Shown: one piece after another, positions 1 through 7,100 of the stretch
Layout of the letters: each line of letters starts with the position of its first letter
Position numbering within the stretch: position 1 is the first letter of the stretch
Assembly: GCA_002005505.1 (NCBI GenBank)
Contig: KV908460.1
Span: forward strand, 77,501 to 87,500
Source: Botryococcus braunii
Lineage: Eukaryota > Chlorophyta > Trebouxiophyceae
Direction: 5' to 3'
Length of the DNA stretch: 10,000 nucleotides
Position numbers and translations under genes: made by a program
Notes under the pieces: generated by a model
What the model was told of the DNA's origin: nothing
The model's database searches: none
The model's input: only the letters and a program-made list of their open reading frames with translations

Positions 1-129
1 GACGCCGAGAATGTCATTGGGTCCATTGAGACTCTGGACGAGGGTGAATGCCAATTGCATGTCCTGCGGGAGCTTTAGCCACGAAGGATGACTGCCTGCG
101 ATGGGAGGCGCAAGATTGGTGGCTCTAGG
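1..129. other. Possible edge of another coding region, strand unresolved
   Basis: On the minus strand, 129 down to 1 is open and runs off the window; it contains HPSWLKLPQDMQLAFTLVQS and NGPNDILGV, with a composition like a real (perhaps retrotransposon gag-like) protein. On the plus strand, 1-78 is also open (ending CQLHVLREL, TAG at 76-78) and could be the last codons of a gene. Only one can be right and both may be chance. The segment is too short to name a family. Confidence 0.3.
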
Positions 130-708
130 CTATGGTGAGGATGAGGCGAACAGATGCTGGAGCAAGGCGGAGCGGTGGAGGAGGTGAGACCGCCCAATGG
201 GTGATGACGAGAAGAAAGAAGAGGGAAAATGTTACCCCACTGCAGGTCTTTCGGATAAGGCGGATGGTGGCTGGAGAGGTTCGGAAAGCTTGCTGTAAAA
301 GTCTAAGTTTGTCGTGTATGGTGTACAGAAGCGAGTGCGGTCTCCCCTATGCTGGGTGACTTGTGGGTAGACTGCCCACCCTGCCTAGTGTCGTTTGGAA
401 AACACGTTGATCATTGGCACGAGACTGGAACATTGCATTGAGGGTTTGCTATATAAGTATGGCCCCCTTTCCAGGTGGGCCTGCTGCTTGTTCTGCTCCA
501 AATTCCAGCCAGATTGAGGGTTGGTGCATTTAATGTTGTTTCTCATCCATGACTCTTCAACGCTCCGCTGAAGTCTGGAGCGGTGCAGTGGAGCTCTCAG
601 ATGATCCTTGTGCATTTTTTGCGAATGGTCTGTTTCTGGTTTGTTTATTTAATCTATAGAAAGAAGGGCTTTTGTGCTTCTGACAACAACATATTCCAAA
701 CACTACTT

Positions 709-736
709 GGGGAGGGGGGCCCTGGGGGGGGGGGGG
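709..736 (+). repeat. G-tract cluster (G4, G6, G13)
   Basis: Runs of 4, 6 and 13 Gs separated by A and CCCT, intergenic. The spacing could fold as a G-quadruplex on the plus strand. No gene flanks it closely. Confidence 0.9.
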
Positions 737-1831
737 CGCATTTTGGTGAGGCTTCTTGGCTCAGCTCATGACATCTCCTGTACAAACCCATCAACAACAG
801 CAGGGGTGGTCTAGGAGAGTGCAACACATCAAACATAACACCTGGCAAAGTACATGCTCCTTACAAATCCAGGGCCTAGGAGAGAACCACACAACCGACC
901 ATCCAGTCTTTGCAATCCAGTTGGTCTACCACAAGGTGCTGTCCATGAAATACATCGTTTCTAAATATAACAATGTACAGAAGCCTGTGAACGTCAGGCT
1001 GATACTTCCAAAACAGACAGACGCCTGCGCGTCGGTTCTCCGGGGCTACGCGCCATCACGGTCAAAATACTATGTAGTCAACCAACTTGTAATTGTGTTC
1101 TGTGGACAGTTCACTGCTTCTGACCAGGACCTGCTGCTGTTCCAGCCGGTAACATGCCAGCAAACATTGCATTCAAAACTTCAAAGAAAATTCGAGTTTT
1201 CCCTTGCTACCTGATGTCACCACACCATTTTGTGCAGTGTAACGACCCGTTCTATTGGCCTAAAAGGCCTTCACAATACTTTAAGATGGACGCTGAGCAA
1301 GACTCCTTGCCATTCCCCCATCATCAGACACTGGAAAGGGATATCTTGACCGGTGCACTAAAAGCCAGGAACAATCTCCAACAGGATCTGTAGTGCGCAA
1401 ACATCCATACTGCCCATCCTCTGTGAGCCCTCCTGCAAAGACATGACAACAGCTACTAGGCTTCTAACTGCCCATATCTCCGCCATCTTTGGCAAAGTCA
1501 TCTCCTGCACTTTCAGCCCGTCTCTCAGATTTCATAAACAGACTACATGCCATCATCCCTGTGCAACCCCCGTAAACAGAAGCAATTGCACAAGCCTCAT
1601 AAACCCCTTGCCCCTTGCTATTTACACATTGGTGTCAGCAATAGCAACCATGTCCAAACGTATCACATTTGTACAATGTCGGAGTTCAAACATGTATCAA
1701 GCCGCTAACCTTACTGAGCGCGGATGGACATGATTCAAGATGTCTACAGAAGCCGACAGAGGCTTCTCCGGGCCATCAGCATCTATGTACACAACATCTG
1801 TGCACCAAAGCTCATAGCATTTTGCAGAGCA

Positions 1832-1892
1832 CCCCCCCCCCCCCTCCCTTTCCCCGGGGGGCTACCCAAACCCACCCCCCTCCCCCTCCTCC
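1832..1892 (+). repeat. C-rich tract (C13 plus interrupted runs)
   Basis: It begins with 13 Cs, then TCCCTTTCCCC, a G run, and CCC/CCCCCC/CCCCC blocks broken by A or T. It lies in the unassigned stretch downstream of the VSR stop. Confidence 0.85.
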
Positions 1893-2168
1893 AAAAAGAG
1901 GAAAACAAAAGGTTTACATATCGCAGAGTGCAAAGACCATTTCCCCGAATTCGTACTTGCATATGCGAGCCATGTGCCTTCATAGTGCCTTGGCAATCTG
2001 GAAAGGTTGAGATTAGCATATAAAGCCCCGGCTGAAAAAATGACTTCGTCCTCTTATGCACCACCTGCCTTAGTGTGAAAGCAAAGGAGTCCCAACATTC
2101 TTAAGGTACCTCCAACCTGCATTGAAGGACTCCCCCCCCTCCTTCCCGGGAAAAAGATGAAAACAAAA
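1893..2168 (+). repeat. 18-bp direct repeat pair (1893-1910 and 2151-2168)
   Basis: AAAAAGAGGAAAACAAAA at 1893-1910 and AAAAAGATGAAAACAAAA at 2151-2168 differ at one base, 258 bp apart, each preceded by a C/T-rich tract. This could be a small dispersed repeat present twice, or low-complexity convergence. Confidence 0.6.
2132..2150 (+). repeat. C8 tract, related to the 1832-1892 tract
   Basis: Eight Cs followed by TCCTTCCCGGG, then an AAAAAGATG...AACAAAA stretch. Both the C tract and the A-rich follow-on resemble 1832-1910. Confidence 0.75.
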
Positions 2169-2517
2169 CCCCTATCCCAACCCTGTCCGTGCCAAATTAT
2201 GCATTCGTTTGAAAACCCTGCCCCAGATTATGCACCTCAAGACGAGTGTCTTCAACTCCATGAAGGGATCAGACCACTCACAGACTATCGACAGGTCCAC
2301 ATCTATTGATAGCTCAATTGATTCAGTCCCTGTTCTCTCCACCATCTATGAAATTCAGCATACATAGCGCTGGGGCAAACCATCGACTGCACAGCTCGTC
2401 GTTCATGCACATTGTTCATGCCTCTGTTGGAAATAGGCACGAGCCATGTCCAGCAATGACATGAACTGCCAACCACGACCAGGCAGCTGAAACTTACTCA
2501 TAACTCCCCAGCTTGCT

Positions 2518-2810
2518 TTACACTGTTCCATTGGAGACTGGTGGGGTGGTGTGATTGTCTGGGAGGTCCTGAGACTCTAAAGGCATGTACTGGGCCATAA
2601 TGGCCCGGATTTCTTGGTGCATGGCACTCCGGATGCGGAGCCTGTACACGACATATCCAGCAGCTCCGACAATAGCGAGGCATGAAAGCACCACGCCGAT
2701 GACCAACCAGATGGATGTCCCTGCAGTAATGCCAAAACCAACAGCTTTCAGCGGAGGCGGAGATCCCTGCAAAGAAGTAGCTCCTTTGACACTGACAAGA
2801 TATATTGCCC
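2518..2810 (-). CDS. VSR: VSR exon 15: membrane helix and cytosolic sorting tail
   Basis: Residues 604-699 and TAA. A Pro/Gly linker ([12 protein letters not shown]) precedes the hydrophobic helix ([20 protein letters not shown], ~636-655), then YRLRIRS. Next comes [14 protein letters not shown], almost identical to the plant tail [13 protein letters not shown]. In plant VSRs the YMPL Tyr motif binds AP-complex mu adaptins and the acidic/Ile-Met part also steers traffic. The tail beyond YMPL ([19 protein letters not shown]) is its own. The 5' edge uses the TAG ending at 2811, in phase with exon 14; the CAG ending at 2818 would need a different donor. Confidence 0.9.
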
Positions 2811-4014
2811 CTAGTGTCTGAAAGTACAAATATGTAAATCTTAGCATTTCCAAAGGCAAATTCCGGAGATGCACAACTTGTGGGGGCTTCACTGCCTGCA
2901 CCACACACACCGCCACACGAATGCACGCAAGGCACCCGCATGACCACAGCGCAAGCGCATGCAAGCACGCACGCGGGCCTGCGCTCATCAGAGGCCAAGG
3001 AGACACCTCAGAAGACAGCATCAATGCCAGGGATGCCTTATGCCAGAGACGATTTTTGGGTGAGGGTCTTTAGAGGTACTAAACTTGCTCTCGGACTGTT
3101 CGTACATACTACTGAATGGTGGAAAACCAGATAATGCAAGAAAACATTCCGAGAGGACAGAAACCACACCTGTGCCTGGAATGGCCGCATTGCAAATTCC
3201 AGTGGCTTCCTCACATTGGTCCAAATTACACTTGGGTACACACTCCACACGGCCATTGTTCTCGAAAGCAGTAAAGCATGCAGGGCACTCGCAAGAGTGT
3301 AATTTCATTGCATTAAGGACGTCCATAGTCTTTCCTGCTTCGGAAGCTTCCTGCAGCATTAGCCCAAATAGCGCTTGTTACGACCCAACTCTACTCCCCT
3401 GATGGTCCTCTCAGTTCTTTCCCTATGCTTATAATGCTAGTCGCACTTGCCACGTCATCACCACCTGAGTCATCTACAAAACACTATGCATAATCAATGC
3501 GGTGGGAACCGTTTGATGATAGGACTAAGACTCCATAGCCATCAAGGTGTAGTCCCACGTTCTGATGTCGTCCAGCCTCCCAGTTTGTCAGTTCAAGGGA
3601 TTTGGGTCTGTAAGCATGAAAAACAAGCAAAAACCTGGGGCACCAGGCTGGATGTGCACCTCTTAACTATTTCCGCCAGAGCATGCTCTGCATTGAAGAA
3701 GGCATCTGCTGAAATCCCAATCTTTGATCCTTAATTCGGGCATGAAATGCCAGCAGCGACGGCTAACTAACTCAACTGCAATCAACCACAGACATGGACA
3801 CCATACAATGACATCACCTAATCACAACAAATCCCCGAATACCTTATAGGCTGGGAACAAATCCTTGCATGCGCTGAACATTTTCTTTTCACCCCTTACA
3901 GTGAATTCCTTGTGCCAGCAGCCACCATAATTATATTTGCACTCATCCTTAATGTCTTGTAGGCACCTGCAGTTGGACAGTGCACTTCAGTCTCAACTTT
4001 ATGGGCGATTAAGG

Positions 4015-4112
<98 letters not shown>

Positions 4113-7100
4113 CATTGCACCCCACAAAGGACCGTGCAGAATACTTGACAGCACATCAAATCACAAGCAAAGCGCAATGTACTGCAAATATAATTTGGCT
4201 CATGCACATAAGCTGTGCTCCCAATGAGCCAATAGAAGACAAATCCAGAACATATACACCAGATCTTGCATTTCCTTGTACGTCATGATTTTTACATGAA
4301 GCATGAGATGGCGGATTGCGACATTGAACCAGGATCAAAGCAATTGACAGCGAAAGAATCCCACCCACATAACAACACCTTCTACAATTGAAACTGTCAC
4401 CTTACTAGCAAAGAGGAAAAATAATAGGTCAATGTGTGCCGTGCCGAAAAGAGCAGAGCAACATCTCAGTGCACTGAGCAATGAAGGTGACATACTCGTA
4501 GCCTCCAAACGTGTCGTGACAAGCGCAGCGTTCACATTGACAACTTGGATCCATGTCGGACTTTGCAATTGACACACACTCGTTGATATTCAAGCAGCTG
4601 TCATGCCCATCTTGAAGATGGCTGATGAATCCACTACCGCAAACGCACTCGTAACCACTGAATGTTGTCCGGCACGCTGTTTTGCCAGTTGACACCCTAC
4701 ATAGCAAAGCAAGATCAGCAAAATTCTGGATACGAACCAATCAACATCGTCACAGGAGCAACCATGATTTCTTAAAACCAGACCATTCATCTTGATCAGG
4801 AATACATTATGGCTCACAAATGTCTTCAACAAAAAGCAAGAATGTTGCACATTCGGTCGCTTACACATGGCTGCGAGCAGAGCCATCACCAACCCAACAC
4901 TGAATTACCATATTTGGCAATGTGGAAGAATCCACAAAGGTCCCTTCCAGCCAGTCCAAGTGGTCTGAACAGGAGGCGCCATGCTTGAAGGCCCAACTCA
5001 TCCTGTAGGGAGGTCATCAATGTTGTTCCTGACATATCCATAACTCACGAATAACCCATTGCTGATGCCAGATGCGCAACTCAAACTCCCAATGCCCCTC
5101 GCTTACTTAAATCCTGTTGTAATGTGTGTCAGGGCCCCCTTGCACTTACCTCATCACCCTCTCGATCCCCTCAACTTCCTTATCGCCAAAGCCCCCCCCC
5201 CCCCCCCCTCCCCAAGACCTCCAAGTGAGCATCGAACTATTGTCACTCCACGCTTAATTTACCTGACTGTGACTTCACTCATATGTTTCACTTCTACTGT
5301 TCCGACAAGCTTCTTAGCGTGCTCTGCTCGTGTAGTCCCAACTGGCAAATTGCAGAGTCAACACAGGGTCCTGATTCTCAAGGGATCCTGAGAGTCTCCC
5401 TTGCTTTCCTTATCAAGATGTCATGTGTCCCAATATAAATAGGTCCTGAAACACTGCTTACGGTGATAGAACAGCCAGACGCCCACCTGGAAGCGCAATC
5501 TTCATATCCGCGTGATCCCTTCCGGCAGTTGTCATCTCCGAGAGCAAAGCACATTGACGGCTCTGATCCTTTGTCAAACGCGGCACAAATTGCCTGCAAA
5601 ACTTCGTGATATGCTAGCTTCCCACGATACTGTCCCTCATTGATTCGAATCGTCGGTAGAATGTAGACCTGGAGATCACCAAGATCAAAGTCACGGTATA
5701 CAAATGACCTGTACTGCCAAAAGCATGCAACCCCGCATATACCAACCACATCTCCCATCAAACCCAACAAATACAGAGCCTCCAATAAAACCAAAGCCGC
5801 AACACAGGAGTCATGACTGTAACACTTTTGGGCATCTTACCTCCCCCGTTGACCCTCCTCCTCTTTGTCTTTTCATCTCTTCTTCCATAAGAGGGTTTTC
5901 ATGGTCTTCAGTGGGATCGCCCATGCAGTCCCTCCACGCTTGTAAGCTTGACCACTCGTCACCACTTACCTCCCGGAAGACCTACGGGCCAAAGCCCAAT
6001 CAGCCAGCACTCTTGCATGGGTCGAACTTGATTGATACAAAACTGCAAGTCTGCTTGATTTTTCAGTAACTGAGCAGATAGACATGTCACTTTCGTATGT
6101 GAGTCATGTACAAAGCTTGAGAAACCATCCAATCATTGTTAAGCACCCATTTAAGACCCTGAATCATACCTGCTCTGCACACTCCTCAGTGTACTTGTTG
6201 TCCTTCATTTTGCATTCTTCTCCAAATTTGGTGACATAGTCCCACCAGACCCATGGCTTATTGCTGTCGTTAGCCAACTTGAAGATGCAGAGCTGTCGAA
6301 TGTTTTCCTGTAAAGAAATTTCATTGTCAATCAAGAGACTGTTAATATAACAGTTGCGTTAACAGCAATAACTCGCCTAAACCTCAACCACACCTCAGGC
6401 CTCATAGGCAGCCCTGGTGTCCCTCAATCTAGGGATTGTTCCAGCCTTCAAGAAAACATCTTTGATGACAAATGTCTGGGATCATTGCAAAGGTGATGGA
6501 AATGACAATGCCGACACCCTATAATAGTTTAAATGAAAACATCGAAGTCAGGAACAAACACTACCAGGATGGCATTGTACACGACAATGGACCAGGGTAG
6601 ACCAAGCCCGTGAATGTCTGGTTATGGATTCTTGGCTACAACAGCAACATCCCGAAAGGGAGGACCCTCACGGAAACATACTCGCATAGTGGACATGCAT
6701 TCCACATCATGCACCTGAGATTCCCAGGCATGCCAAGAAGTGAGAAAAGATTGAACAACCCTGAAGTTAGGTTGGATGGGCCACCTGCACTATGTCTTTC
6801 CCGCTGTATCCCTCGCCGAGGTCCCCATCAGGGTCCGGCGTACAGTACCGCCCATGATGAATGCATTGACTCTTGCATTCCTCACTGTCTCTGTAAGTGT
6901 CCGGACACACCCAAACAATGTAGTGGGGTGTAAAGAGGGTGTGGTTTCCTTCTTCCAGCTGGCGCGCAATGGGCGAAAAGTCCTACAGCAACCAAAGATC
7001 CATAATATCGCTGTCAGTGGCCGTCAATATACAACACCTTAGACCGTAGCTCTGGAGCCGCAATACCAAAACATTTTCCTTTTATTATCAGGATAGCAAT

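Larger units (their letters stand above)
130..2517. other. Stretch without recognisable genes, downstream of the VSR stop
   Basis: Several ORFs of 60-152 codons exist, the longest at 756-1214 plus, but none shows a known motif, and that length is expected by chance in 20 kb of both strands. The VSR 3' UTR must begin at 2517 and run leftwards; I see no AATAAA in gene sense near it, and the first TGTAA-like signal is at 1918-1914. TATA-like sequences at 450-456 and 2019-2024 (plus) have no supported gene after them. Confidence 0.6.

Noticed and set aside
450..456. TATATAA on the plus strand as a promoter
   Set aside because: No supported coding region follows it on the plus strand; AT-rich hexamers of this kind are common by chance.
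756..1214. 152-codon plus-strand ORF
   Set aside because: No recognisable domain or composition bias, and one ORF of this length is expected by chance in a window this size.
2179..2234. Twofold AACCCTG...ATTATGCA motif
   Set aside because: Two short imperfect copies about 30 bp apart; too small to separate from chance, and no known regulatory element matches.
2880..2998. Cys-rich minus-strand reading in intron 14 that resembles EGF sequence
   Set aside because: The cysteines come from CACACG/GCACGC-rich sequence; there is no suitable acceptor/donor pair and no similarity to VSR modules.
3896..4227. ORFs on both strands over the AC repeat (poly His-Thr on plus, poly Val-Cys on minus)
   Set aside because: They are produced by the dinucleotide repeat inside intron 12. 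Only 3900-3966 minus, in a different frame choice, is a real exon.
4909..5002. Exon-like stretch on the minus strand in intron 11 (CAG start, GTAATT end)
   Set aside because: Its 94 nt would put exon 12 out of frame. Exons 11 and 12 already join in phase and complete a six-cysteine EGF.
5461..5486. Alternative donor GTAAGC at 5461 for exon 11, adding a GCSIT end
   Set aside because: It would need a phase-0 acceptor (CCAG before AATTTTGC) with a poorer pyrimidine tract, and it adds a residue stretch that breaks the EGF cysteine spacing.
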